From an uncultured Steroidobacter sp. (GTDB lineage: Bacteria > Pseudomonadota > Gammaproteobacteria > Steroidobacterales > Steroidobacteraceae), in contig CALMII010000059.1 of assembly GCA_937864115.1 (NCBI GenBank), positions 1 to 64,000 of the forward strand: DNA of 64,000 nucleotides, in the 5' to 3' direction. Position numbers and translations under genes: made by a program. The notes under the pieces are model-generated. The model was not told where the DNA came from. It searched no databases and saw nothing but the letters and a program-made list of their open reading frames with translations. Positions 8,530 to 16,985 of this stretch are shown piece by piece. The number at the start of each line of letters is the position of its first letter. Position 1 is the first letter of the stretch.

Positions 8530-10413
8530 ATGAAAATAATCCCGAGCTCCTTCGCGACGATCATTGTTGCCGTACTCACTGCCATGTCAGGTGCTGCCCA
8601 CGCAAAGTCCGTCAAACCCGTCCTGCACGGCCAGCACTGGGTCGCCGTCACCGGCAAGCCGCTCGCAGCGACGGCGGGTGCGAAGATCTTCATGCAGGGC
8701 GGCAATGCCGTCGATGCGGCGTGCGCGATGATCGCGGCGACGTCGACGATGTGGGACACGCTCGGCTGGGGCGGCGAGACGCAGGCGCTCATCTATAACC
8801 CGCACACGGGCAAGGTCATCGGCGTGAATGCGCTCGGTGTGGCGCCGACGGGTGCGACGCCGGAGTTTTTCAGGAAGAAGGGTTACGACTATCCGCCCGA
8901 GTTCGGGCCGCTCGCGGCCGTCACGCCGGGTACGCCCGGCGGCATCATGGTGATGCTCGCCGAGTACGGAAAACTCAGCCTCGCGGAAGTGCTGGCGCCG
9001 GCGATCGACATGGCCGATGGCTATCCGATCGAGGAGCAGGCGGCGAACACCATCGAGCGCTGGAAGGACGAACTGCGCAAGTGGCCCGAGTCGCGGCGCA
9101 CGTTTCTCGTTCATGAGAACGATCCGGCCTTCAAGGGCCGCGCTGCGCCGGTCGCCGGCGAAATGTTCCGTCAGCCCGATCTTGCCGCGACGCTGCGCAA
9201 GCTGGTGGAGACGGAAGCGGCCGCATTGAAGGCCGGCAAGTCGCGCAAGGACGCGATCATGGCCGCGTACGACCGCTTCTACCAAGGCGACATCGCGAAG
9301 GAATTCGCGCGCGGTTCGCGCGAACTCGGCGGCCTGCACACGCCGGCGGATCTCGCCAACTGGCAGGTGCATCTCGAAGAACCCGAGACCACCCACTATC
9401 GCGGCATCGACGTCTACAAGCTCACGACCTGGGTACAGGGTCCGTCGCTGCTGCAGGCGCTGAACATCCTCGAGAACTTCGACCTCAAGTCGATGGGTTA
9501 CAACAGCTCGCGCTACATCCACACGCTGTATCAGTCGATGAACCTGGCGTTCGCCGATCGCGATTTCTACTACGGCGATCCGCGTTTTCCGCCGGAGGAG
9601 CCGATCCGCGGACTGTTGTCGAAGGACTATGCACGCGAACGCGCGAAGCTGGTTCGACCGGATCGCAACGATCCCGACATCCGCCCCGGCGATCCGTATC
9701 CCTTCCAGAACGCCACGAATCCCTTCAAGGAACAGCTGCAGAAGTGGCACACCGTGAAGCCGGCACCGGGCAAGGCGCCGCCGGCGCAATGGAGCCCGAT
9801 CACGGTCGCCGAGTTCGATCGCACGTTCCGGCTCGGCACGACGAGCGTGGAAGCGGCCGACAAGGAAGGCTGGGTCGTGTCCGTCACGCCGAGCGGCGGC
9901 TGGATTCCGGCCGTGATCGCCGGCAAGACCGGCATCGGCATGAGCCAGCGCATGCAGAGCTTCGTGCTCGATGCGGACGACAATCCCTTCAACGTCGTGG
10001 CGCCGGGCAAGCGTCCGCGTGCGACGTTGACGCCATCGCTCGCGATGAAGGACGGCAAGCCGCTGCTCGCCTTCGCCGTGCAGGGCGGCGATACGCAGGA
10101 GCAGAACCTGCTGCAGTTCTTTCTCAACTTCGTCGAGTTCGGGATGAACGTCCAGGAGGCGGCCGAAGGCGCGAACATCACCAGCTACCAGATGCGCGAT
10201 TCGTTCGGTGCGCACGAATCCTTTCCGGGCCGCCTGACGCTGACCCACTCCGTTCCCGCCTGGGTACGCACCGATCTGCAGCGCATGGGTTACAAGCTGG
10301 AGTTCGTCGAGAACAATTCGGGTCCGGTGACGGCGATCTACCTCGATCGCCAGCACGGCACCCTGGCGGGCGCCGCGGCATGGCACGGCGATGACTACGG
10401 CATCGCGTGGTAA
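8530..10413 (+). CDS. Gamma-glutamyltransferase family protein (Ntn hydrolase)
   Basis: A 627-aa periplasmic enzyme precursor. A signal peptide (cleavage near GAAHA) is followed by MQGGNAVDAACAMIAATS, typical of gamma-glutamyltransferases. The autocatalytic cleavage site is visible as LGTTSVEAAD, with the nucleophilic Thr expected at the TTS, followed by VVSVTPSGG. The family hydrolyses or transfers the gamma-glutamyl group of glutathione and related amides. The usual TTH is TTS here, so it belongs to a divergent branch and substrate preference may differ. GGAG seven bases upstream supports the start. A REP-like element follows the stop. Confidence 0.9.
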   Translation: MKIIPSSFATIIVAVLTAMSGAAHAKSVKPVLHGQHWVAVTGKPLAATAGAKIFMQGGNAVDAACAMIAATSTMWDTLGWGGETQALIYNPHTGKVIGVNALGVAPTGATPEFFRKKGYDYPPEFGPLAAVTPGTPGGIMVMLAEYGKLSLAEVLAPAIDMADGYPIEEQAANTIERWKDELRKWPESRRTFLVHENDPAFKGRAAPVAGEMFRQPDLAATLRKLVETEAAALKAGKSRKDAIMAAYDRFYQGDIAKEFARGSRELGGLHTPADLANWQVHLEEPETTHYRGIDVYKLTTWVQGPSLLQALNILENFDLKSMGYNSSRYIHTLYQSMNLAFADRDFYYGDPRFPPEEPIRGLLSKDYARERAKLVRPDRNDPDIRPGDPYPFQNATNPFKEQLQKWHTVKPAPGKAPPAQWSPITVAEFDRTFRLGTTSVEAADKEGWVVSVTPSGGWIPAVIAGKTGIGMSQRMQSFVLDADDNPFNVVAPGKRPRATLTPSLAMKDGKPLLAFAVQGGDTQEQNLLQFFLNFVEFGMNVQEAAEGANITSYQMRDSFGAHESFPGRLTLTHSVPAWVRTDLQRMGYKLEFVENNSGPVTAIYLDRQHGTLAGAAAWHGDDYGIAW

Positions 10414-10424
10414 GGCCCTTCCTC

Positions 10425-10484
10425 CTGTAGGTCAGGCTTCAGCCTGACTTCTGATAAAGAGGCCGGCTGAAGCCGGCCCCACAG
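10425..10484. repeat. REP-like bipartite palindrome, copy 2
   Basis: GTCAGGCTTCAGCCTGAC and GGCCGGCTGAAGCCGGCC, joined by a short spacer and bounded by CTGTAG and CCACAG. It lies after the gamma-glutamyltransferase gene. Confidence 0.9.
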
Positions 10485-10665
10485 GAAGAGCGCCCCACGA
10501 CGGTGCCGCACCGTCCATCAGCGCCCGCGGTCCGTGCGCCGGCGGCGCGAATTCACGACTTCGATGCGACGTTGCCGCGATGCACGGATTCTGTGACAAG
10601 TTGCCTGCTGTTCGCGGCTTGCATACTGATATCTAGCGGCTCTTTTCAGCACAGTCGCATCCGGC

Positions 10666-12924
10666 ATGATGTCTTCGGCTCCAACCAAGAAAGATCTCCT
10701 GCAGGAGGATCTTCCATCTGCAGCAACCGATGCGCCGCAAACGCTGGATTCGCTGGAAACGTCCGGGACGTTCCTCGCCGATCTGCTGGCCGTCGACTCG
10801 GGCGATCTGCCGGCCTTCGATACCACCGTCATCAGCGGCGAGACCGCGCGGATGCTGCGCACGCTGCTCGGCAATCTCGACGGCATGGTCTATCGCTGCC
10901 GGGATGATGCGAACTGGACCATGGAGTTCGTCAGCGACGGCTGTCGCCGACTGACGGGCTACGACGCGGACGACCTGCTCCTGAACAACCGCGTGTCCTA
11001 TGAGCAGGTCACGCATCCCGAGGACCGGCCGCGCGTGCGCGACGAAATCGCCAGCGGCCTGCAGCTGCGCCAGCGCTTCGACTGCGAATACCGCATCGTG
11101 CACGCCAGCGGCGAAGTCCGCTGGGTGTGGGAGCGCGGCGCCGGCGTCTACGACATGCGCGGCGAACTCGTCGCCATCGAAGGCATCGTGCAGGACATCA
11201 CCGACCGCAAGCAGTCCTCGCAGGCGCTGCGCGAAGCGGAGCGGCGCTACTACAACCTGTTCGAGAACGCGATCGAAGGCATCTTCCGCACCACGCCCGA
11301 CGGGCGGTATCTCGATGCCAATCCGGCGCTGGCGCGCATCTACGGTTTCGATTCGCCGGCGGAGCTGATCGAGTCGCTGAAGGACATCCGCCACCAGCTC
11401 TATGTCGATCCGTCGCGCCGCGACGAGTTCATGCGTCAGATCAAGAGTCGCGGCGTGATCGCCAATTTCGAGGCGCAGATCCGGCGCAAGAACGGCGAAG
11501 TGATCTGGATCGCCGAGAACGCGCGCGCGGTTCACAACGATGACGGTCAGGTCGTGTGCTACGAGGGCACGGTCGAGGACGTCACCGAACGCAAGCTCTA
11601 CCAGGCGCGCATCGAACAGCAGGCGAACTACGACACGCTCACCGGCCTGGCCAACCGTTCGCTGCTCAACGACCGGCTGCAGCAGGCCATCCTCACGGCG
11701 GCAGGTTATGGCACGCGCCTCGCCGTGGTATTCGTCGACCTGGACCGTTTCAAGTTCATCAACGACAGCCTCGGTCATCACGTCGGCGACGAACTGCTGC
11801 GTGCGATGGCCGAGCGCCTGAAAAGCAGCGTGCGCGAGAGCGACACCGTGGCGCGCCTCGGCGGCGACGAGTTCGTGCTGCTGATCAACGGCCAGCGCGA
11901 TCCCGATGCCGTCGCCGTGGTGCTGGAACGCATGCTCTCGGACATCTCGCAGCCGTGGACCATCCCGCAGGGCGACTTCAACGTCACCTGCAGCATCGGC
12001 GTCGCGCTCTATCCCGACGATGGCGACAACGCGCAGACGCTGCTCAAGCACGCCGACACCGCGATGTATCGTGCCAAGGAAAAGGGCCGCAACAATTTCC
12101 AGTTCTTCACCGCCGAGATGAACGCGCTGATCACGCAGCGGCTGGAACTGGAGAACAAGCTGCGTCGCGCGCTGGAACGCCAGCAGTTCGAACTGCACTA
12201 CCAGCCGCGCATCGACATGCAGACGCGCCGCATCGTCGGCGCCGAGGCCTTGATCCGCTGGCAGGTGTCTGCGCACGAGATCGTGCCGCCTGCGCGCTTC
12301 ATTCCGGTCGCCGAAGAGATCGGCCTGATCGCGCCGATCGGCAAGTGGGTGCTGCGCACGGCCTGCGAGCAGAACAAGGTGTGGCAGGACGCGGGCCTGG
12401 AACCGTTCGTGATTTCCGTGAACGTATCGGCGCGCCAGTTCCGGCAGGAGAATTTCGCGCAGACGGTGGCCGACGTGCTGCGCGAAACCGGCCTCGAGCC
12501 GCGCTACCTGGAAATCGAACTGACCGAAAGCGCGGTGATGCACGATGCCGAGCAGTTCATCGCCATGCTCGATGCGCTGAGCGAACTCGGCGTGCTGATC
12601 GCACTGGACGACTTCGGTACCGGCTATTCCAGTCTCAGCTACCTGAAGCGCCTGCCGGTCGATCGTCTCAAGGTCGACCGCTCCTTCGTGCAGGACATCG
12701 CCACCGATGCCGACGATGCAACCATCGTGCGCACCATCATCGCGCTCGGACACAACCTGGGATTGAAGGTCGTGGCCGAAGGCGTGGAGACCGAGCAGCA
12801 GCTCGAATTCCTGCGCAGCAACGGCTGCGACGAACTGCAGGGGTATCACTACTCGCAGCCGCTGTCGGGCCGCGATTTCGCGCGCGTCCTCTTTCCGTTG
12901 TGGGGCCGGCTTCAGCCGGCCTGA
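10666..12924 (+). CDS. PAS-PAS-GGDEF-EAL cyclic-di-GMP signalling protein
   Basis: A 752-aa cytoplasmic protein with no membrane segment. Two PAS domains (about residues 70-185 and 190-310) precede a GGDEF domain with intact GGDEF at 399-403 and an inhibitory RESD I-site five residues before it. An EAL domain follows, with EAL at 527-529 and DDFGTGYSSL later on. Both diguanylate cyclase and phosphodiesterase motifs look catalytically complete, so net output cannot be told from sequence. The last codons (LWGRLQPA) and the TGA stop fall inside a REP-like palindrome. The start ATGATG at 10666 has no clear ribosome binding site, so a slightly later start is possible. Confidence 0.93.
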   Translation: MMSSAPTKKDLLQEDLPSAATDAPQTLDSLETSGTFLADLLAVDSGDLPAFDTTVISGETARMLRTLLGNLDGMVYRCRDDANWTMEFVSDGCRRLTGYDADDLLLNNRVSYEQVTHPEDRPRVRDEIASGLQLRQRFDCEYRIVHASGEVRWVWERGAGVYDMRGELVAIEGIVQDITDRKQSSQALREAERRYYNLFENAIEGIFRTTPDGRYLDANPALARIYGFDSPAELIESLKDIRHQLYVDPSRRDEFMRQIKSRGVIANFEAQIRRKNGEVIWIAENARAVHNDDGQVVCYEGTVEDVTERKLYQARIEQQANYDTLTGLANRSLLNDRLQQAILTAAGYGTRLAVVFVDLDRFKFINDSLGHHVGDELLRAMAERLKSSVRESDTVARLGGDEFVLLINGQRDPDAVAVVLERMLSDISQPWTIPQGDFNVTCSIGVALYPDDGDNAQTLLKHADTAMYRAKEKGRNNFQFFTAEMNALITQRLELENKLRRALERQQFELHYQPRIDMQTRRIVGAEALIRWQVSAHEIVPPARFIPVAEEIGLIAPIGKWVLRTACEQNKVWQDAGLEPFVISVNVSARQFRQENFAQTVADVLRETGLEPRYLEIELTESAVMHDAEQFIAMLDALSELGVLIALDDFGTGYSSLSYLKRLPVDRLKVDRSFVQDIATDADDATIVRTIIALGHNLGLKVVAEGVETEQQLEFLRSNGCDELQGYHYSQPLSGRDFARVLFPLWGRLQPA

Positions 12925-12953
12925 AAACAGTCAGGCTGAAGCCTGACCTACAG
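12900..12953. repeat. REP-like bipartite palindrome, copy 3
   Basis: GGCCGGCTTCAGCCGGCC plus GTCAGGCTGAAGCCTGAC. It overlaps the last eight codons of the GGDEF-EAL gene and provides its stop codon. Confidence 0.9.
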
Positions 12954-12988
12954 GAAGACGGGGCGCTCTCCAGTACACTGCGGCTGCA

Positions 12989-13552
12989 ATGTCCGCTCCC
13001 TCCGACCGGTCTGTCGATATGGAACCCGCCGCTGCGGACGACCGCCAGCGCTTCGAGGCGCTGTGCGTACCGTACAAGGCGGATCTGTATCGGTTCGTGT
13101 TCTGGTTGTGTCGCAACCGGACGCTGACCGACGACGTGGTGCAGGAAACCTGGCTGCGGGCGTGGCGCTCCATCGGCTCGCTGAGCGATGCCGGCGCCGC
13201 GCGTCCGTGGCTGCTGACCATTGCGAGACGCGAGCTGGCACGCATGTTCGAGCGTAAACGCCTGGAGACCGTCGATCTGGAAACCGCGCTCGCCTCGGGC
13301 GACGCGGCCTTCATCGCGGGCGATGACGGCGAAGTCGACGAGATGCGAACGGCGATCGCGCAGCTCGAGGCCGGCTATCGGGAACCGCTGGTGCTGCAGG
13401 TGCTGTTCGGCTATTCCACGGAAGAAATCGCCAGGCACATGGAGCTGAGCGTGCCGGCCGTGCTGACGCGGTTGTATCGGGCCCGGCACGTGCTGCGCAG
13501 GAAAATGCTGGGCGAACCGGTGGACGAGAAAGATGTCGATGACCTGTCTTGA
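12989..13552 (+). CDS. ECF-type RNA polymerase sigma factor
   Basis: A 187-aa sigma-70 family protein. Region 2 is visible as DLYRFVFWLCRN then DDVVQETWLRAWR, and region 4 as YSTEEIARHMELSVPAVLTRLYRARHVLRRKM, a helix-turn-helix for the -35 element (quoted here as a span, not all residues essential). It overlaps the next gene by 20 bases, the usual layout for a sigma factor and its anti-sigma partner. A start at 13019 (MEPAA) is also possible. The nearby bufferin-type genes on the other strand are a plausible regulon, since ECF sigma factors often accompany them, but no target promoter was identified. Confidence 0.9.
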   Translation: MSAPSDRSVDMEPAAADDRQRFEALCVPYKADLYRFVFWLCRNRTLTDDVVQETWLRAWRSIGSLSDAGAARPWLLTIARRELARMFERKRLETVDLETALASGDAAFIAGDDGEVDEMRTAIAQLEAGYREPLVLQVLFGYSTEEIARHMELSVPAVLTRLYRARHVLRRKMLGEPVDEKDVDDLS

Positions 13553-14219
13553 ATTCCGCCGGGCCGTGGGTGCCGAACCGCACTCGCAGGCGCCGGAAAT
13601 ACTGCAGCACGCTGCGCAGTGCGTCGCGTGCGCGCGCTATCGCCAGCAGATGCAGCAGATGGACTCCGTCATCCAGCGGGCACTGGCGATCGACGTCGAT
13701 GTACCGGCGTCCCGGACTGCAGCGTCCGCTCCGCGCCGCCGCATCATGCAATGGAGCCTTGCCGCCAGCGTGATGCTCGCCGTGGCACTCGGCGTCTTCT
13801 GGCTCGGTTTCCCGCGCGACACGCTCGCGCAGGAAGTGGTGCAGCACGTGATGCATGAGGCGGACTCGCTGCAGCCCGATCGCGTCGTCATCGGCGAGGC
13901 CGAACTGGCCGCGGTACTGGCCGAATCGGATCTGCAGCTCAGACCCGGCATGGCCGATGTCACCTATGCGACGACCTGTCCCTTCCGCAATCATCACGTC
14001 GCGCATCTCGTCGTGAAGACTGCCGCGGGGCCGGTGACCGTGTTGCTGCTGACGTACGAAGAGAGCGTGAAGAAGTCGCGATACTTCAACGAAGGCGGAT
14101 TCGAAGGCGTCGTGATGCCCGCACCGCGCGGCTCGCTGGTCGTGCTCGGCAAGGATGCGCCGCTCGATGAAGTGGCGCAGAAGGTGTTCGCGGCGGTGGA
14201 TTATCGAGTCGGCTGGTGA
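13533..14219 (+). CDS. Probable anti-sigma factor (DUF3379-like), membrane-anchored
   Basis: A 228-aa protein. A Cys/His-bearing N-terminus (CLEFRRAVGA, HAAQCVACARY) resembles zinc-binding anti-sigma domains. A single membrane segment follows at about residues 72-90 (WSLAASVMLAVALGVFWLG), then a periplasmic domain of about 130 residues with TCPFRNHHVAHLVV. It starts inside the sigma-factor gene, so the two are translationally coupled. The likely role is to hold the sigma factor at the membrane until a signal is sensed outside. The DUF3379 assignment is from memory of the family pattern and is moderately sure. Confidence 0.75.
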   Translation: MSMTCLEFRRAVGAEPHSQAPEILQHAAQCVACARYRQQMQQMDSVIQRALAIDVDVPASRTAASAPRRRIMQWSLAASVMLAVALGVFWLGFPRDTLAQEVVQHVMHEADSLQPDRVVIGEAELAAVLAESDLQLRPGMADVTYATTCPFRNHHVAHLVVKTAAGPVTVLLLTYEESVKKSRYFNEGGFEGVVMPAPRGSLVVLGKDAPLDEVAQKVFAAVDYRVGW

Positions 14220-14232
14220 GGCATCGCTCTGC

Positions 14233-14287
14233 CTGTGGGGCCGGCTTTGGCCGGCCTGGGAAGGGTCAGGCTGAAGCCTGACCTACA
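14233..14287. repeat. REP-like bipartite palindrome, copy 4
   Basis: GGCCGGCTTTGGCCGGCC plus GTCAGGCTGAAGCCTGAC between convergent genes. The second palindrome provides the stop codon and last residues of the DUF692 gene on the reverse strand. Confidence 0.9.
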
Positions 14288-15138
14288 AGAAGATCGCCGC
14301 CGGCAATCGCCCGCGCCCGCTCCAGTTCCGCGACCAGCTCCGCCAGCGGCGGAATGTTGCCGTCGCGTTCGATCATGGTGGAGACGCCCGGAAAGCGTCG
14401 CACCGCCGCACGATAGAGGTCCCACACCGGCTCCGGCACCGGCTGATCGTGCGTATCGATCAGAAGCTCGCCCGCAGAGCCGTCCGCCCTGCGCTGATGC
14501 TGATGACCGGCCAGATGCATCTGGCGCACGCGATCGACCGGAATGCCGGCAAGGAAGGCGTGCGGATCGAAACCGTGATTCACGCTGCTGACGTAGATGT
14601 TGTTCACGTCGAGCAGCAGCTCGCAGTCGGCTTCCACGACGAGCGCCGCGAGGAATTCCCATTCCTGCATCGTCGACTGCGCATACGTCACGTAGCTCGA
14701 AACGTTCTCCAGCAGGATGCGACCGCCGAGAAAATCCTGCACCTGCTGTACGCGGCGCGCGACGTGTCGCAGGGCTTCTTCGGTATGGGGCAGCGGCATC
14801 AGATCGTGCAGATTCGTGCCGCCGACGCCGGTCCAGCACAGATGATCGGAAATCCACGCCGGCTCGATCCGTTGCGCCAGCGCTTTCAGGTCCCGCAAGT
14901 ACGGCAGATCCAGCGGATCGGTGCTGCCGATCGACAGCGATACGCCATGCATGACGAGCGGATAGCGTGCGCGAATCCGGTCGAGATAGTGCAGCGGTCG
15001 TCCGCCGGGAATCAGGTAGTTCTCGCTGAGGATTTCGAACCAGTCGACCGCAGGCCGACCCTGCAGGGCGTCGTCGTAGTGTTCTGGCCGCAGGCCCAGG
15101 CCGAAGCCGAGCGAAGGCGTGGTGGAAGAAGGCAGCAT
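14266..15138 (-). CDS. bufB: DUF692/MNIO multinuclear iron oxygenase (BufB-like)
   Basis: A 290-aa TIM-barrel protein of the DUF692 family (multinuclear non-haem iron oxygenases, MNIO). Typical motifs are GLGLRPEHYD near the start, ISDHLCWTGVGG, LLLDVNNIYVS, QMHLAGHQH, LIDTHDQPVPEPVWDLY and MIERDGN, which carry the His/Asp/Glu iron ligands. These enzymes modify Cys residues in small precursor peptides. The Cys-rich precursor gene lies just upstream (88 bases away) and is almost certainly the substrate. The usual third component, a DUF2063 partner protein (BufC), was not found nearby. The C-terminal GQASA and the stop codon come from a REP-like element. Confidence 0.9.
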   Translation of the reverse strand: MLPSSTTPSLGFGLGLRPEHYDDALQGRPAVDWFEILSENYLIPGGRPLHYLDRIRARYPLVMHGVSLSIGSTDPLDLPYLRDLKALAQRIEPAWISDHLCWTGVGGTNLHDLMPLPHTEEALRHVARRVQQVQDFLGGRILLENVSSYVTYAQSTMQEWEFLAALVVEADCELLLDVNNIYVSSVNHGFDPHAFLAGIPVDRVRQMHLAGHQHQRRADGSAGELLIDTHDQPVPEPVWDLYRAAVRRFPGVSTMIERDGNIPPLAELVAELERARAIAGGDLLVGQASA

Positions 15139-15156
15139 GTCAGCGTGACGTTCCCA

Positions 15157-15211
15157 TGTAGGTCAGGCTTGAGCCTGACTCCGGAAGAGGCCGGCTAAAG
15201 CCGGCCCCACA
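15157..15211. repeat. REP-like bipartite palindrome, copy 5
   Basis: GTCAGGCTTGAGCCTGAC and GGCCGGCTAAAGCCGGCC in the gap between the bufferin precursor gene and the MNIO gene. It may uncouple expression of the two genes by forming a stem in the shared mRNA. Confidence 0.9.
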
Positions 15212-15226
15212 ACTCCCGTACCCGCG

Positions 15227-15499
15227 TCACGACTTCTTCTTCTCCGCTTCCACTTTCGCCTTCGCGGCATCGCACTCGGCCTTGCTGAGCGTCAGATAGC
15301 CGTGACCCTTGCAGCTGTTCTGACCCTGGCAGGAGTTCTGTGCCGTCGCACAGGCCGATGTGCCCTTGCACGCGTTGACGCCTTCGCACTTCACCTTGGC
15401 TTCATCGGCGGCGCTCGCCGGCACGGCCGTCAACGTGCCGAACAGCATGGCGGCGGCAGTGGCGATGGCGGCACCGGAGATTTTGGTCGAGGTTTTCAT
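15227..15499 (-). CDS. bufA: Cys-rich bufferin-type precursor peptide (BufA-like)
   Basis: A 90-aa secreted precursor. A signal peptide (KISGAAIATAAAML, cleavage near ASAA) is followed by a Cys-rich core with six Cys in the pattern VKCEGVNACKGTSACATA, NSCQGQNSCKGHG and AECD, and a Lys-rich tail. This matches the small secreted peptides encoded next to DUF692/MNIO enzymes (bufferins), whose Cys are converted to thiooxazole-type groups that bind copper. The start at 15499 has AAAGGAATT upstream. The pattern looks like the BufA2 type rather than DUF2282 (BufA1), moderately sure. Copper buffering in the periplasm is established for the family, not shown here. Confidence 0.82.
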   Translation of the reverse strand: MKTSTKISGAAIATAAAMLFGTLTAVPASAADEAKVKCEGVNACKGTSACATAQNSCQGQNSCKGHGYLTLSKAECDAAKAKVEAEKKKS

Positions 15500-15685
15500 G
15501 GGGAATTCCTTTAAGTGAATTGACGATGACCCGAACGGAAGCGGCGCAATCGGCCGTCCTCGCGCATCAGACCGGCCCTCAGGCTCATTCATTACAAGAT
15601 GAGCAATCGATGCATCGTGCTCGAGTCACTGCAATAAATATCGCAGGCCGCCGGTCTGTAGCGCAAACATCGCAGGAGAGCATGA
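15500..15685. promoter_or_regulatory. Divergent promoter region between bufA and doxX
   Basis: The 186 bases separate two divergent start codons, so promoters for both directions must lie here. No confident -35/-10 or metal-regulator site could be assigned by eye. Confidence 0.4.
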
Positions 15686-16141
15686 ATGGGCGCCACCGGC
15701 TGGATTCGCAAGATCAATGACTGGACGATGCCGCTGTCGGCACTGGCCGCGCCGCTGGCGCTGCTGACCCGTTGCTACGTCGGCTGGGTATTCCTGAAAT
15801 CGGGGTGGCTGAAGCTGTCGGACTGGGACAGCACGCTGTTCCTGTTCCGCGAGGAATACCGCGTGCCATGGCTGTCGCCGGCTGTCGCCGCCGTTGCGGG
15901 AACAACGGGCGAACTGCTGTTCGGCACGCTGGTGATCCTCGGGCTGTGCGGGCGGCTGAGTGCGCTGGGCCTGCAGGCCGTCAATGTGCTGGCCGTCGTC
16001 TCCTATGCTCATGTGCTGCTGCAGGAAGGGTTCGAAGCCGCCATCGCGCAGCACTACCTGTGGGGCTTCATGCTCCTGGTGCTGATCGTGTACGGACCGG
16101 GCAAGGGGTCGCTGGACGGATGGATCGAGCGACGGGGATGA
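15686..16141 (+). CDS. DoxX-family membrane protein
   Basis: A 151-aa protein with four predicted membrane segments, for example LALLTRCYVGWVFL, LFGTLVILGLCG and LWGFMLLVLIVYG. DoxX proteins frequently accompany MNIO/bufferin genes, where they are thought to be a redox-linked membrane partner. Here the gene is divergent from the precursor gene instead of being in the same operon. Upstream GGAG of the ATG supports the start. The C-terminus ends in the cytoplasm-like GSLDGWIERRG. Confidence 0.85.
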   Translation: MGATGWIRKINDWTMPLSALAAPLALLTRCYVGWVFLKSGWLKLSDWDSTLFLFREEYRVPWLSPAVAAVAGTTGELLFGTLVILGLCGRLSALGLQAVNVLAVVSYAHVLLQEGFEAAIAQHYLWGFMLLVLIVYGPGKGSLDGWIERRG

Positions 16142-16155
16142 ATCGCCCGCGTCGG

Positions 16156-16737
16156 CTACTCGACCAGTTCGAACAGGCGGGGCACTTCGATGCGGAAGGT
16201 GTCGACGGTCAGCGGCTCGTGAATCCGCGCGGCATCGATGACGGCGACGTCATCGTATCGACCCTCGCGCGGCTGGCGACAGCGCGTCATCTGCTTCGCG
16301 TTCAGATCGACGAGCCAGAATTCCGCGACGCCGTACTTCGCATACAGCGGCAGTTTGATCTGGCGGTCATAGCGCAGGGTGGAATCGGCGACTTCGATTG
16401 CCAGCAGCACATCCGCGCCGGCGGGCAGCGCCTTGACGTAGAAGTCATCGCGCCTGCGCAGGATCTGCAGGTCGGGCTGCGGTTCGTTCATGCGGTTGAG
16501 TCGCAGCGGCGACTGCACGGAAATCAGCGCAGCCTTGCCGACGGCGGCCGTCAGCGCGTGGGTGAGATAGGTAACGATGGCCGAATGTCTGCTCCCTGGC
16601 GGCGTCATGTCGATGATCTCTCCATTGATCAATTCCGTTCGCGCATCCGGCGCGAGCAGGCCCATTTCGCCCATGCGGTGATAGTCCTCGACCGTGAGCC
16701 GATGCCGGGGCAGCCAGTCTTCCGTCGTTGCGCTCAT
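16156..16737 (-). CDS. Uma2/DUF820 PD-(D/E)XK nuclease-like protein
   Basis: A 193-aa protein with the Uma2 nuclease fold: LTVEDYHRMGEMGLL, RTELINGEIIDM (first acid), PQPDLQIL (Asp), LLAIEVADSTLRYD (ExV) and YGVAEFWLVDL. The family is widespread and of uncertain role, with a restriction-endonuclease-like core. The chosen start at 16737 (MSATTEDWL) is the family N-terminus. The open frame extends to 16851, but that extension translates a REP-like repeat (RPAKAGPTGR) and is not real protein. It is convergent with doxX. Confidence 0.85.
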   Translation of the reverse strand: MSATTEDWLPRHRLTVEDYHRMGEMGLLAPDARTELINGEIIDMTPPGSRHSAIVTYLTHALTAAVGKAALISVQSPLRLNRMNEPQPDLQILRRRDDFYVKALPAGADVLLAIEVADSTLRYDRQIKLPLYAKYGVAEFWLVDLNAKQMTRCRQPREGRYDDVAVIDAARIHEPLTVDTFRIEVPRLFELVE

Positions 16738-16796
16738 GTTCGTGCGGTCCGGTGGCGATGTTCCTGCAGGGCAGTTCAGGTCCAATGGCACTCTGC

Positions 16797-16839
16797 CTGT
16801 GGGGCCGGCTTTAGCCGGCCTGAGAACGGTCAGGCTGGG
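16797..16839. repeat. REP-like palindrome, copy 6 (truncated)
   Basis: GGCCGGCTTTAGCCGGCC followed by only the left half, GGTCAGGCTGGGA, of the second palindrome. The truncated end marks a decayed copy. It sits upstream of the Uma2-type gene. Confidence 0.85.
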
Positions 16840-16985
16840 AGAGTGTGCCATCGAGTCTAAGTCCGGTCCCCGGTTGCAGTGAAGCGGATATCTGCAGAAC
16901 TCACAAAGAAACGGCGTTATGGAAGCAGCCCGGCCCGGCGCGTTACGCTCCCGGCGGGCACTTCACACGCGACGATCCGCCACCC

